The position numbers were made by a program, and so were the translations under genes. This document shows positions 35,057-44,028 of a stretch of 64,000 nucleotides of DNA, piece by piece (the stretch's first letter is position 1; the number at the start of each line of letters is the position of its first letter). The notes under the pieces are model-generated. The model ran no database searches, was not told the origin of the DNA, and saw only the letters and a program-made list of their open reading frames with translations. Source of the stretch: a bacterium (lineage in GTDB: Bacteria; Bacillota; Clostridia; Lachnospirales; Lachnospiraceae); the NCBI GenBank assembly GCA_030535455.1, contig JAUNJY010000002.1:124001-188000 (forward strand). Reading direction: 5' to 3'.

Positions 35057-36366
35057 GCAGAAAGTTTAAATAACATCACGTCGTATGGTTCCATCGTGAT
35101 TTCATCCTCTAATACTGCCACCTCTTTGGTTAAAAGATTGGTTGCTTCACCCTTAATTTCTCCAAGACTTACGTTTTTTTGCTTATTTTCTGCATTAAGC
35201 AATACCAGGATACTTTCTCCCTTATATTCCCTCTTAAAGACTAACTGCTTATTGGAAATCATGATTGTGTCATAATCTCCGTACTGAAGGGCTTTCTCTT
35301 GCTTATAAATGCTGATCAAAAGCTGATGAAAGATAAAATACTGATTTTTCACAGGTGCCTTAAACTTAGGACGCAGCTTATTGTCTCCATCTTTCTTATC
35401 CCCTTTTTCACCCCATTCACTGCCATAATAAATACATGGAACACCTGGCATGGTAAACAGGAGAGTATACGCTAATGGCAATTCTTCCTTATCATTCAAT
35501 ATGCTTGCAATTCTGGATACATCATGATTATCGACAAAATTAAGCAAGCTTAAACGCTGATAAATTCCATTTTGTCGTCTGCTGAACTGTCTGTTTAGTG
35601 AGTAGTTGATTTCGAATAAGTTCAGATCGTTCAAGCTGGAATGTATTCCCTTATAACATTCATAGTTGGTACAGGAATGAAGCATCTGGTCATTTACAAA
35701 GATATTATAATCTCCAAATAGGACTTCGCCAGTCAAGATAAAGTCTTCCTTCAGCGATGCTGTAAATGTACGAAGCCTTTTAAGAAAATGCTTATTGATA
35801 CAATAGGCAACATCGATGCGAAGTCCATCCAGATTAAACTCCTGAACCCATTGTCTGATTGCTGAAAATAAATATTCCACTACCTCTTCATTTTCAAGGT
35901 TAAGTTTTACCAGATCATAATGACCTTCCCATCCCACATAACCAAGTCCATCCCGATAAGGGCTGTCCTCTTCAAAACGAATGTAAAACCAATCTTTATA
36001 TCTTGAATCCTCACGATTTTTCAACACATCCTGAAATGCAAAAAAGCCTCTTCCAACATGGTTGAATACACCATCGAGCATCACTCGTATTCCGTTTTTA
36101 TGTAATTCTTCAGAAACATACTTGAAATCCTCATTATTCCCCAATCGAACATCCACTTTCCGATATTCCTTTGTATCATATCCATGGATTTCTGACTCAA
36201 AAATAGGATTAAACAAGATTACATCTATTCCTAATTCTTTGTAATATGGGATCCAATCCACTACTTTCCGAATTCGTGGAACCAGTTTTCCATTATTCTT
36301 CTTGGGAGCTCCACAAAACCCCAAAGGGTAAATCTGATAGATTACGCTTTCCTCATACCAACTCAT
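35041..36366 (-). CDS. Alpha-amylase family (GH13) glycosidase
   Basis: A 441-residue TIM-barrel enzyme with all four GH13 regions: LDGVFNHVG (I), GLRIDVAYC with the nucleophile Asp (II), LTGEVL with the acid/base Glu (III) and FVDNHDVSR with the transition-state Asp (IV). It lacks a signal peptide and the N-terminal extra domain of neopullulanases, so it is probably a cytoplasmic maltodextrin-degrading enzyme. AGGAGG lies 6 nt before the ATG. It ends inside the serS promoter. Exact specificity is open. Confidence 0.92.
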   Translation of the reverse strand: MSWYEESVIYQIYPLGFCGAPKKNNGKLVPRIRKVVDWIPYYKELGIDVILFNPIFESEIHGYDTKEYRKVDVRLGNNEDFKYVSEELHKNGIRVMLDGVFNHVGRGFFAFQDVLKNREDSRYKDWFYIRFEEDSPYRDGLGYVGWEGHYDLVKLNLENEEVVEYLFSAIRQWVQEFNLDGLRIDVAYCINKHFLKRLRTFTASLKEDFILTGEVLFGDYNIFVNDQMLHSCTNYECYKGIHSSLNDLNLFEINYSLNRQFSRRQNGIYQRLSLLNFVDNHDVSRIASILNDKEELPLAYTLLFTMPGVPCIYYGSEWGEKGDKKDGDNKLRPKFKAPVKNQYFIFHQLLISIYKQEKALQYGDYDTIMISNKQLVFKREYKGESILVLLNAENKQKNVSLGEIKGEATNLLTKEVAVLEDEITMEPYDVMLFKLSACKMK

Positions 36367-36462
36367 ATCATCCCTCCTACATACCTTTTATTATACACCC
36401 TAAAACAAAGGCTTTCAAACAAATATTGGCAATTTGGAGGCTATTCTAGCTAAAATCGTTCA

Positions 36463-38295
36463 CTATAAAATCTCTGACTTTTTCAATTCATCCATAATGT
36501 ATTCTACGCACTCTTCAATCGTCTTTTCAGAGGTATCCACTGTAATATAAGGTGCACTTGGTTCCTCATAAGGACTAGAAACACCTGTAAAATGAGGAAT
36601 TTCTCCATTGCATGCTTTTTTATACAAACCTTTTACATCCCTTTTCTCACACTCTTTTAAAGGAGTGCTTACATGGACTTCCAAATAGTTTTCTTCTCCA
36701 ATGATCTCTTTGGCATTTTGGCGATCACGTTCATATGGAGAGATAAAGGACGTGGTCACAATAAGGCCGGCATCATTCATAAGCTTAGAAACTTCTGCAA
36801 TACGACGAATATTTTCAATGCGGTCCTGCTCCTTAAATCCCAAGTTACGGTTTAGACCAAAACGAATGTTGTCTCCATCTAACGACATGGTATGTTTTCC
36901 CATGACTACCAGACGTTTCTCGATTTCATTGGCAAGTGTTGACTTTCCAGAGCCTGATAATCCGGTAAACCAAAGGGTAAATGGCTTTTGATTTTTTTGT
37001 TTTGCACGGATTTCCCTTGTTATATCCATCTGCTGCCATTTAATATTTCCATCTCTCTTAAGAGGCTGCTCGATGACGCCACAGGCTGCCGTCATATTAG
37101 AAACACGGTCAATCAAGATAAAGGAACCAAGTTCTCGATTATTCTTAAATAAATCATAGGCAATTTTATTTCCAACTGAAATTTCACATTCTGCGATTTC
37201 ATTTTTATACAGATATTCCGCCTGCTTATGGGTTCCCTCATTAACGTCTACACGATACTTTATATTCATGACGATTGCAGGCACACGCATAGTTCCAAGC
37301 TTCAGCAAATAATTTTTTCCAGGGACTAGCCTTACATCATCCATCCATAATAAAGATGCAGAAAACATGGTACCCACATGAAGCTCGTTCTTTGTCTGCA
37401 ATACGCATCCTCTTGAAACATCCACTTCCTTGTCTAACTGGATTGTGACTGCCTGGCCGCAAAATGCCTGATTTTCCTCACGATCCGTTACTAGGATGCT
37501 TTTGACATTTGCTTTTTCCTGACTTGGCAGAACTGTTACTTCTTGTCCTACTTCTACTGATCCGGATGCAATCTGTCCCTGGAAGCCACGGAATGTATAA
37601 TCTGGTCGACTTACACGCTGTACCGGCATAACAAATCCTTCTCCATCTTCTTTCTCATGAACGTCCACTGTCTCTAAATAATTTAATAAGGAGATACCTT
37701 TATACCATGGCATGCGGTCGGAATAGCTGGTAATATTATCACCTTCCGTTGCAGATACAGGAATGGTGTAGATACTGTCGAATTCAAACTCTGCACAAAG
37801 AAGTCTAAGTTCCTTCTCAATATGAGCGAATTCATTTGGATTATAATCAATTAAATCCATTTTATTAATGGCAAATACAATATGTTTGATGCCCATTAAT
37901 GCGCAAATTCTTGTGTGACGTTTTGTCTGAAGGAGAACGCCTTGAGACGCATCTACTAGAATTACTGCCAAGTCTGCAAAAGAAGCCCCTACTGCCATAT
38001 TTCTTGTATACTCTTCATGGCCCGGAGTATCGGCAACAATAAAGCTTCGTTTCTCTGTAGTAAAATAACGATATGCAACGTCAATGGTAATGCCCTGTTC
38101 CCGTTCTGCCATTAAACCATCTAATAAAAGAGAATAGTCGATATCTCCATTTCGGCTTCCTACCTTGCTATCAAGCTCTAATGCCTTTTCCTGATCCGCA
38201 AAGATTAATTTTGCATCATAAAGCATATGGCCAATCAACGTAGATTTTCCATCGTCCACACTGCCGCATGTAATAAACTTAAGTAAACTCAACAT
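36463..38295 (-). CDS. cysN: Bifunctional sulfate adenylyltransferase GTPase subunit / APS kinase (CysNC)
   Basis: 610 residues from the ATG at 38295, 1 bp after the cysD stop codon; a TTG-initiated version reaching 38352 would overlap cysD and lacks a ribosome binding site. The N-terminal two thirds are an EF-Tu-like GTPase (CGSVDDGKST, DTPGHEEY, AINKMDLI) that drives ATP sulfurylase with CysD. The C-terminal third is APS kinase (FTGLSGSGKSTLANEI, LDGDNIRFGLNRNLGF), which makes PAPS. The fusion is common in bacteria. The operon lacks APS/PAPS reductase genes and is led by an arylsulfotransferase gene. Confidence 0.96.
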   Translation of the reverse strand: MLSLLKFITCGSVDDGKSTLIGHMLYDAKLIFADQEKALELDSKVGSRNGDIDYSLLLDGLMAEREQGITIDVAYRYFTTEKRSFIVADTPGHEEYTRNMAVGASFADLAVILVDASQGVLLQTKRHTRICALMGIKHIVFAINKMDLIDYNPNEFAHIEKELRLLCAEFEFDSIYTIPVSATEGDNITSYSDRMPWYKGISLLNYLETVDVHEKEDGEGFVMPVQRVSRPDYTFRGFQGQIASGSVEVGQEVTVLPSQEKANVKSILVTDREENQAFCGQAVTIQLDKEVDVSRGCVLQTKNELHVGTMFSASLLWMDDVRLVPGKNYLLKLGTMRVPAIVMNIKYRVDVNEGTHKQAEYLYKNEIAECEISVGNKIAYDLFKNNRELGSFILIDRVSNMTAACGVIEQPLKRDGNIKWQQMDITREIRAKQKNQKPFTLWFTGLSGSGKSTLANEIEKRLVVMGKHTMSLDGDNIRFGLNRNLGFKEQDRIENIRRIAEVSKLMNDAGLIVTTSFISPYERDRQNAKEIIGEENYLEVHVSTPLKECEKRDVKGLYKKACNGEIPHFTGVSSPYEEPSAPYITVDTSEKTIEECVEYIMDELKKSEIL

Positions 38296-38296
38296 C

Positions 38297-39196
38297 CTAG
38301 AAATACCCCTCTCTCTTTCTTCGTTCCATACTTCCTGCTGCTTCATGGTCAATGACTCTTGACGTACGTTCTGAGGAAACTGCGCTTAATGTCTCTTCGA
38401 TAATTGCATCCAATGTATCTGCATCTGATTCCATACCGCCTGTCAACGGATAACATCCTAGGGTACGGAAACGGATTTTTTTATATTCAATCTTTTCTCC
38501 AGGTTCTAGGCGCATACGGTCATCATCCACCATGATGATATTATCATCATGACATACCACAGGACGTTCCTTTGCATAATACAATGGGACGATTTCAATA
38601 TTTTCTCTCTGGATATATTGCCAGATATCCTTTTCTGTCCAGTTAGACAATGGGAATACTCGCATGCTTTCTCCACTAAAGATCTGAGTATTGTAAAGCT
38701 TCCACATTTCCGGTCTTTGATTTTTTGGTTCCCATGCCTGGGCCTTATTACGGAAGGAGAAAATTCTCTCCTTTGCACGAGATTTTTCTTCATCCCTGCG
38801 TCCGCCACCAAATGCTGCTGTGAACTGATATTTATCTAAGGCCTCTTTTAGGGCTTGTGTCTTCATAATGTCGGTATAAGCTGAACCATGGTCAAATGGA
38901 TTAATGCCATCCTCCACACCCTTTTGATTGGTGTAGACAAGCATGTCCAGTCCGTATTTCTCAGCTACCATGTCACGGAACTCAATCATCTCTTTGAACT
39001 TCCATGTGGTATCAATATGTAAAAATGGGAATGGTGGTTTCTCTGGATAAAATGCTTTTAGTGCAAGATGCAGCATAACAGAACTATCTTTTCCTATGGA
39101 ATATAACATAACCGGTTTTTCACATTCTGCTGCTACTTCACGCATGATATAGATTGCTTCTGCCTCAAGGGCATCTAAATGCGATAATTTATTCAT
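38297..39196 (-). CDS. cysD: Sulfate adenylyltransferase subunit CysD
   Basis: The 299-residue catalytic half of ATP sulfurylase, which joins sulfate to AMP to give APS. The PP-loop is [12 protein letters not shown] (about residues 31-42); [20 protein letters not shown] and the C-terminal [10 protein letters not shown] are the family's signatures. It overlaps the upstream arylsulfotransferase gene by 8 bp and abuts cysNC, so the three are translationally coupled. Confidence 0.97.
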   Translation of the reverse strand: MNKLSHLDALEAEAIYIMREVAAECEKPVMLYSIGKDSSVMLHLALKAFYPEKPPFPFLHIDTTWKFKEMIEFRDMVAEKYGLDMLVYTNQKGVEDGINPFDHGSAYTDIMKTQALKEALDKYQFTAAFGGGRRDEEKSRAKERIFSFRNKAQAWEPKNQRPEMWKLYNTQIFSGESMRVFPLSNWTEKDIWQYIQRENIEIVPLYYAKERPVVCHDDNIIMVDDDRMRLEPGEKIEYKKIRFRTLGCYPLTGGMESDADTLDAIIEETLSAVSSERTSRVIDHEAAGSMERRKREGYF

Positions 39197-41168
39197 GGTC
39201 TTCTCCTTTATTCACTTTAATTTGGTAGTCCGTACTGTAATTACTTCCCTTAGATTGAATTACAAGATCATATTGGTCCGGCACCAAGTCTTTTATAGGA
39301 ATCATTACATAATACTTACGATCTTTATGGAACTTATTTGTCTGATGAGTATCAGTATAATCTTTTTCATAACAATGGCTGTTGCCTATAAAGATTACTT
39401 TTTCAATGCTATGGTCCACCGCCTTGATGTATAGGTATTCTTCACGAATCTCTATATTTAAGATAATTTTATCTTCTGGTTTCAATCCAACTGTGGAGAC
39501 TTTGCTTTTCATCTCCTTTAACTGGCTAAGTTGTCCAATCATATAATCCTTTTTATACTCCAATGGCTTCATTAGCGGTTCATAGACTGGAATAAATGGA
39601 TGCGCGCTGAAGAAATCTTTTTTTATGGCACACGAGTTAATGACTTCTTTCGTCTTATAGTCGATTTCTAAAACACGCCCTCTCACCTCAGTAAATGTTC
39701 GTTTGAGACATCCCTCCATGGCAAATACGTGATTGCTCTTTGAGTCATAATATGCATTGGAGCGGATAAGGGACAGAGGTATTTCAAATTGTCTAAACAA
39801 AGAAACTGTCTTATCCTGTTCATTTACTTCAAAAATATTAATATAAGAAAATCCGGTAGGATTAAACTGCTCACTTTTACGACGGTTTACTTGATGGTTG
39901 TCGAATACCATGTAATAGCGCATTCCTTCTCTTGCATCCTGTAAATCCTTAACTTCATGGGCTGCATGAGCCTGATAGTTCCACTTTATATCACCAACCG
40001 GCTTCAATACCTTGTCCTCAAGCTTCTTCCCTTTCCAAAATTCTGGAATGGATAATACCCAGAGAACTTCCAGTGTAGACCATCGGATCTTCATTACAGA
40101 ATGCACGTTACGCATGCAGATCAGCAAGGAGTCCTCTTTCTCATTATACTGAAGGGCATTTGGATGAACCCAGTCTACCATGTCTCGATATTCATCCCCT
40201 ACCAGCATCCTCATGTCGATCTCTCTTATCACTTTTCCTGTACTACGGTCAATTTCAATCAGTTTATCTTCTGTACATCCATCTAATGTATTACTGATAC
40301 AGATCAGGTTTCCATTTGGAAGTTCCACTGCAAAATGATGAACGCCTTTTTCCACAAGCAATGTCCTATGAATTCGACCTAATATATCAATCTCATGAAG
40401 CTGGCAAGTATGGGCATTTGCAAATGTTGGTACGCCAATTTCCCTTTCGCCCCATAAATATCTGCCGTTTTTTAGTGGAAAGACTCCATAACTGGAGGTA
40501 CTGGTTTTAAAATAATGTCGGATTTGCAGTTCATTATCAAATACAAATGGATACATTTCTCCTCCAGTAATCTGAATAAGAGGTACGCCTGATGGACTAT
40601 TATATTGTTTCTCCTGAATGATGCCCTGTAAGCTTTCTGGTAGTCTTTCTGTCTGGATATACAATGTCTTTTGTACGACAGATGTTTTTCCTTCTTCAAT
40701 CACTTCAAGGACCACCTTATTGTTCTTATTTGGATATAGACCATAAATTGGAACCTTATGATTTTTCGTATACCCGGTCTCATCCGATATATCGTATTTC
40801 TCTTGGGTTCCCTTTACTGTAAAACGAACCTTGCATGGATTTTCAGTATGAAAGATTACGATTGCTGTGAGTGGTGCATTTCCATATGGATTTACAATCA
40901 CCCTTGGGCATTTCAATATGTATGTTGCTGATTTTGAGATCTGGTCAATCCAGGCATCTCTTGCGTAGGACAGCACTGCTTTTTGATCTTTGATATGTAT
41001 ATTTGTTTCATAGTTTATCGGCAACTTTCGCATAACTGCATCTTTGTGTTTCCGATCCAATGCTCTCATTTCCCTTGGTGTAAGTACTAAATACTGCCCT
41101 TTGGACTTTATAAGGCGTGCTGCTTTTCCTGTATAATAGGATAATTGACTTATTGGTTTTTTTATCAT
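39189..41168 (-). CDS. Arylsulfate sulfotransferase-like protein (ASST)
   Basis: 659 residues from the ATG at 41168, taken because AAGGATG lies before it and the 33 extra residues upstream would begin inside the promoter region. An Ig-like N domain (about 70-190) precedes a beta-propeller catalytic domain with [26 protein letters not shown] and AHAAHEVKD, carrying conserved His residues; one of them should form the sulfo-histidine intermediate. No signal peptide is visible, unlike periplasmic AssT, so it is probably cytoplasmic. Linkage to cysD/cysNC suggests that the sulfo donor may derive from PAPS. Donor and acceptor are not known. Confidence 0.85.
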   Translation of the reverse strand: MIKKPISQLSYYTGKAARLIKSKGQYLVLTPREMRALDRKHKDAVMRKLPINYETNIHIKDQKAVLSYARDAWIDQISKSATYILKCPRVIVNPYGNAPLTAIVIFHTENPCKVRFTVKGTQEKYDISDETGYTKNHKVPIYGLYPNKNNKVVLEVIEEGKTSVVQKTLYIQTERLPESLQGIIQEKQYNSPSGVPLIQITGGEMYPFVFDNELQIRHYFKTSTSSYGVFPLKNGRYLWGEREIGVPTFANAHTCQLHEIDILGRIHRTLLVEKGVHHFAVELPNGNLICISNTLDGCTEDKLIEIDRSTGKVIREIDMRMLVGDEYRDMVDWVHPNALQYNEKEDSLLICMRNVHSVMKIRWSTLEVLWVLSIPEFWKGKKLEDKVLKPVGDIKWNYQAHAAHEVKDLQDAREGMRYYMVFDNHQVNRRKSEQFNPTGFSYINIFEVNEQDKTVSLFRQFEIPLSLIRSNAYYDSKSNHVFAMEGCLKRTFTEVRGRVLEIDYKTKEVINSCAIKKDFFSAHPFIPVYEPLMKPLEYKKDYMIGQLSQLKEMKSKVSTVGLKPEDKIILNIEIREEYLYIKAVDHSIEKVIFIGNSHCYEKDYTDTHQTNKFHKDRKYYVMIPIKDLVPDQYDLVIQSKGSNYSTDYQIKVNKGEDHE

Positions 41169-41202
41169 CTTTATTTCATCCTTAAATTCTATATTAAGAT
41201 AA

Positions 41203-41236
41203 ATTATAGCTATAAGACGCATATTAATCGTGTCAA
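41203..41236 (-). promoter_or_regulatory. Candidate promoter of the sulfotransferase-cysD-cysNC operon
   Basis: Minus strand TTGACA (41236-41231) is followed after 16 bp by TATAGC (41214-41209), directly next to a perfect TATAAT (41208-41203), which would be 22 bp away. Either hexamer could serve. Both lie 35-45 nt before the ATG at 41168. Confidence 0.5.
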
Positions 41237-41413
41237 AATTGTGTTTATTTTCGTATTTTTTGTTCACAAATTGCCCCTATAGGAATAATTATATCTATAT
41301 TTCTCTCCTTGTTATTCTTTATTGTACAAACTAATTTCTTTTGTGTTATCATATTTTTTAGACATAAACCAAATTAAAAGGATATATTTCTCCACTAGAA
41401 AGGACATTATGCC

Positions 41414-42640
41414 ATGCAATGTAAGACATTTGATTTAGAAGAATTAAGACAATACGGCTATAAATATGTTGTAATCTTATCCGAATATAAAGGGAAATTA
41501 CTGCTTAGCAGACATAAAGAGCGTTCTACCTGGGAACCCCAGGGAGGAAAGATTGAGCCAAATGAAACTCCGCTTCAGGCTGCCAAACGTGAGCTTTATG
41601 AAGAGTCCGGGGCTATCAATTTTTCCATCCAGCCCCTTTGTGACTATTGGGCCGGAACCGGAATGGTCGGTGACCACCATACTGGTGCATGCGGCGTAGT
41701 ATTTACAGCTCAGATTGAATCAATTGGAAACATGCCTGACACTGAGATGGCCGAAGTTGCCTCCTTTGACCTGCTTCCAAAGAACCTTACTTACCCAGCA
41801 ATCACACCCGTACTTCTTGCTAGACAGACCCTTTATGTATCAGACTTGGATGGCACCCTGCTAAGGAGCAGTCAGACCACTTCCGACTATACCAATGCAG
41901 TCATTAATCAGCTGGTGGAACGAGGCATGCATTTCTCCTATGCCACTGCTCGCTCCTCGGCTACTTCCACAATCGTGGCAGGAGGCATCCGTGCGGAAAT
42001 TCCAATTATCGTTTACAATGGCTCCTTCATTATAGATAACGTTACCGGAGAACATTTGCTAGAACAATATTTTGAACCAGAAGATACCCTATCTATCCTT
42101 AACCTCCTTAATGATCATAAAATCCATCCGCTTGTCTATTCCTTCTTAGATGGCAAAGAACGATACTGTTATGAAGAAAGTAAAATCAATGACTGTACCA
42201 AAGACTTTATTGGAACAAGGGATGATCATCGAAAGACACCGGTGGCCTCCTTTATGGAACTTTTCAATGGAAAACACTTTCATTTTTCCTGCATTGATGA
42301 AGAACAAGTATTACGTCCTGCCTATGAAAAGCTAAAAGAGTCCTTTTACTGCACCATTGGAAATGATATCTACAGTGGTGACTGCTGGCTGGAAATCATG
42401 CCAAAAGAGGCTACCAAGGCCAATGCCATCCATAAATTGAAAAAGATGCTTGGATGCCGACGTGTGGTTGTCTTTGGCGATGGAATCAATGATGTTCCTA
42501 TGTTTGAACAGGCAGATGAATGCTATGCGGTTGCCAATGCAGAAGAAGTATTAAAAGAAATTGCAACCGAGGTCATTCTTTCAAATAATGAAGACGGTGT
42601 GGCGAAATGGCTAGAGGAGAATGTTCCGCTTAAGCTATAA
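41414..42640 (+). CDS. Nudix hydrolase fused to a Cof-type HAD phosphatase
   Basis: A 408-residue two-enzyme fusion. Residues about 1-135 form a Nudix domain whose box reads GGKIEPNETPLQAAKRELYE followed by ESG (44-66), with all catalytic Glu present. From about 140 a HAD phosphatase starts with YVSDLDGTLL (catalytic Asp144 and Asp146) and ends with VFGDGINDVPMF. A Nudix enzyme releasing a phosphorylated product that the HAD half then dephosphorylates is an attractive reading but is inferred. AAAGGAC lies before the ATG. It is a single-gene unit between two terminators or promoters, facing the SEC-C gene. Confidence 0.9.
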   Translation: MQCKTFDLEELRQYGYKYVVILSEYKGKLLLSRHKERSTWEPQGGKIEPNETPLQAAKRELYEESGAINFSIQPLCDYWAGTGMVGDHHTGACGVVFTAQIESIGNMPDTEMAEVASFDLLPKNLTYPAITPVLLARQTLYVSDLDGTLLRSSQTTSDYTNAVINQLVERGMHFSYATARSSATSTIVAGGIRAEIPIIVYNGSFIIDNVTGEHLLEQYFEPEDTLSILNLLNDHKIHPLVYSFLDGKERYCYEESKINDCTKDFIGTRDDHRKTPVASFMELFNGKHFHFSCIDEEQVLRPAYEKLKESFYCTIGNDIYSGDCWLEIMPKEATKANAIHKLKKMLGCRRVVVFGDGINDVPMFEQADECYAVANAEEVLKEIATEVILSNNEDGVAKWLEENVPLKL

Positions 42641-42689
42641 CTTATAGGGGATGAGTCAGTATTTTGACTCCCCCCCTTTCTTTGCTACT

Positions 42690-42747
42690 AAAAAAGGCAG
42701 CTAGCAAGTAACGGCACATTTTACCGTCACTTACTAACTGCCTTTTT
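42690..42747. terminator. Bidirectional terminator between the Nudix-HAD and SEC-C genes
   Basis: AAAAAAGGCAG pairs with CTGCCTTTTT, with inner ACGG/CCGT pairing. T-runs follow on both strands, fitting two convergent genes. A second hairpin (GAGTCA/TGACTC with flanking G and C runs, about 42648-42675) lies just after the Nudix-HAD stop codon. Confidence 0.85.
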
Positions 42748-42770
42748 ATTATAACTGTCTTGATGGGTAA

Positions 42771-43853
42771 CTATTTACCACAACAGAATTTATATTTCTT
42801 TCCGCTTCCACAAGGACATTTATCATTTCTACCAACTTTTTTTGCTTTTTCAATGGTATTGTTTGCACTGATACCAACTGCAGCATCTACGTTTTCAATT
42901 GCATTCATTTCTACTGGGGAGAAACCTCTGTTTTCCCAGAAACGAGAGTTATTGTAAACGTTTACTAATAAGTCAATTACGATCTTTAACTGATCTTCTT
43001 CCATCTCGATACCGTAATCTTCTAATACAGTGATTCCTTGTTGTAATTCTTCACCGAAGCAATATAAGTATTGGATTTCAGTACAGATTTTTTCTGTTAA
43101 GATATCATCTTCGATTACGTTGTGTTCAAGGAACGCAACTAAAGCTTCGAATGCCATACTTCTTTCAAAGTATTCTTCTCTTGCATAGTTGATTAAGATT
43201 TCTTTAGATGGCACATAGTAAGGTTTGTTTCCTTGCTTGCCAGCTAAGATTGACATTCCGTTTTCTTCTAATACAGCTTCATGAACAAATTGACCATCTA
43301 CTAATTTGTAGAAGATTTGTTTTACGCCGCTGATTAAGTTGTAAACTTTAAGAACTTCTTCTCCGTTTGTTTGCGTTTTATTTTGTTCATTAAACGTTTT
43401 CACTACTTGTTCTACTGGAACCATACCGTACATATTTGCATTTGCTACGATGTAGTCAGCTACAAGTTGGAAACGATCTCTTTTTGATTTAAATTCTTTT
43501 GTGAATACTTTTTCGTATAAAGCTTTGATATCATCTGGAATTAAGAATTCATTTTCATCTGGATTCTCTTCATTCATGAAGTAGAATAAGCTTTTATACA
43601 TATATAGATAACTGATGATGTCATCTTCCACAAAAGGAACGTTCTCAGTAAGCTTTCTTTCAAATAAGGCAAGCTCTCTATTATTTGCAAAAAATACAAC
43701 TTTTTGTACATATTCTTCATTAATAATTGCCTCTTCGATTAAGCTAGTAAGATCGTCTTTTTTTAATTTACTGTACCCTTTTAAGCCACTTGCTTTTGCG
43801 ATTTCTCTTAGGTCAGTTACTTTCTTTTTCGCTAATAATTCACGTATTAACAT
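42771..43853 (-). CDS. SEC-C zinc-motif protein with a Rho-N/SAP-like start
   Basis: A 360-residue cytoplasmic protein. The first 40 residues (LREIAKASGLKGYSKLKKDD) resemble a Rho N-terminal or SAP-like nucleic-acid-binding domain. The end, RNDKCPCGSGKKYKFCCGK, is a SEC-C zinc-binding motif as in the SecA tail. The long helical middle is not recognised. A role near the ribosome or SecA is possible from the motif, but nothing in the context supports a specific job. AAAGGAG precedes the ATG; the gene is monocistronic. Confidence 0.75.
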   Translation of the reverse strand: MLIRELLAKKKVTDLREIAKASGLKGYSKLKKDDLTSLIEEAIINEEYVQKVVFFANNRELALFERKLTENVPFVEDDIISYLYMYKSLFYFMNEENPDENEFLIPDDIKALYEKVFTKEFKSKRDRFQLVADYIVANANMYGMVPVEQVVKTFNEQNKTQTNGEEVLKVYNLISGVKQIFYKLVDGQFVHEAVLEENGMSILAGKQGNKPYYVPSKEILINYAREEYFERSMAFEALVAFLEHNVIEDDILTEKICTEIQYLYCFGEELQQGITVLEDYGIEMEEDQLKIVIDLLVNVYNNSRFWENRGFSPVEMNAIENVDAAVGISANNTIEKAKKVGRNDKCPCGSGKKYKFCCGK

Positions 43854-43964
43854 CTCTTACTCCTTTAGACAAAAAAATTCATTAGTTACAATTATACCTT
43901 AATTTAAGTGATTATACAACTGGAAATGAGTTAGCAATCTCCATCTTGTCTATCAGATTGTCCA

Positions 43965-43994
43965 TTGAGTAGGATTCCAATGACAAGTTATGAT
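43965..43994 (+). promoter_or_regulatory. Promoter of the GH3 gene
   Basis: TTGAGT (43965-43970), an 18-bp spacer, then TATGAT (43989-43994). Its -10 covers a possible upstream ATG at 43990, which supports the start at 44029 preceded by AAAGGAG. Confidence 0.6.
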
Positions 43995-44028
43995 ACATTT
44001 ATCACATTTATTTAAAGGAGACGATCGG

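Noticed and set aside
34810-35073. Plus-strand frame over the serS leader
   Set aside because: It lies on the opposite strand of the T-box, without a start signal.
38296-38352. TTG-initiated N-terminal extension of CysNC
   Set aside because: It overlaps cysD by about 55 bp and has no Shine-Dalgarno site; the ATG at 38295 follows the cysD stop directly.
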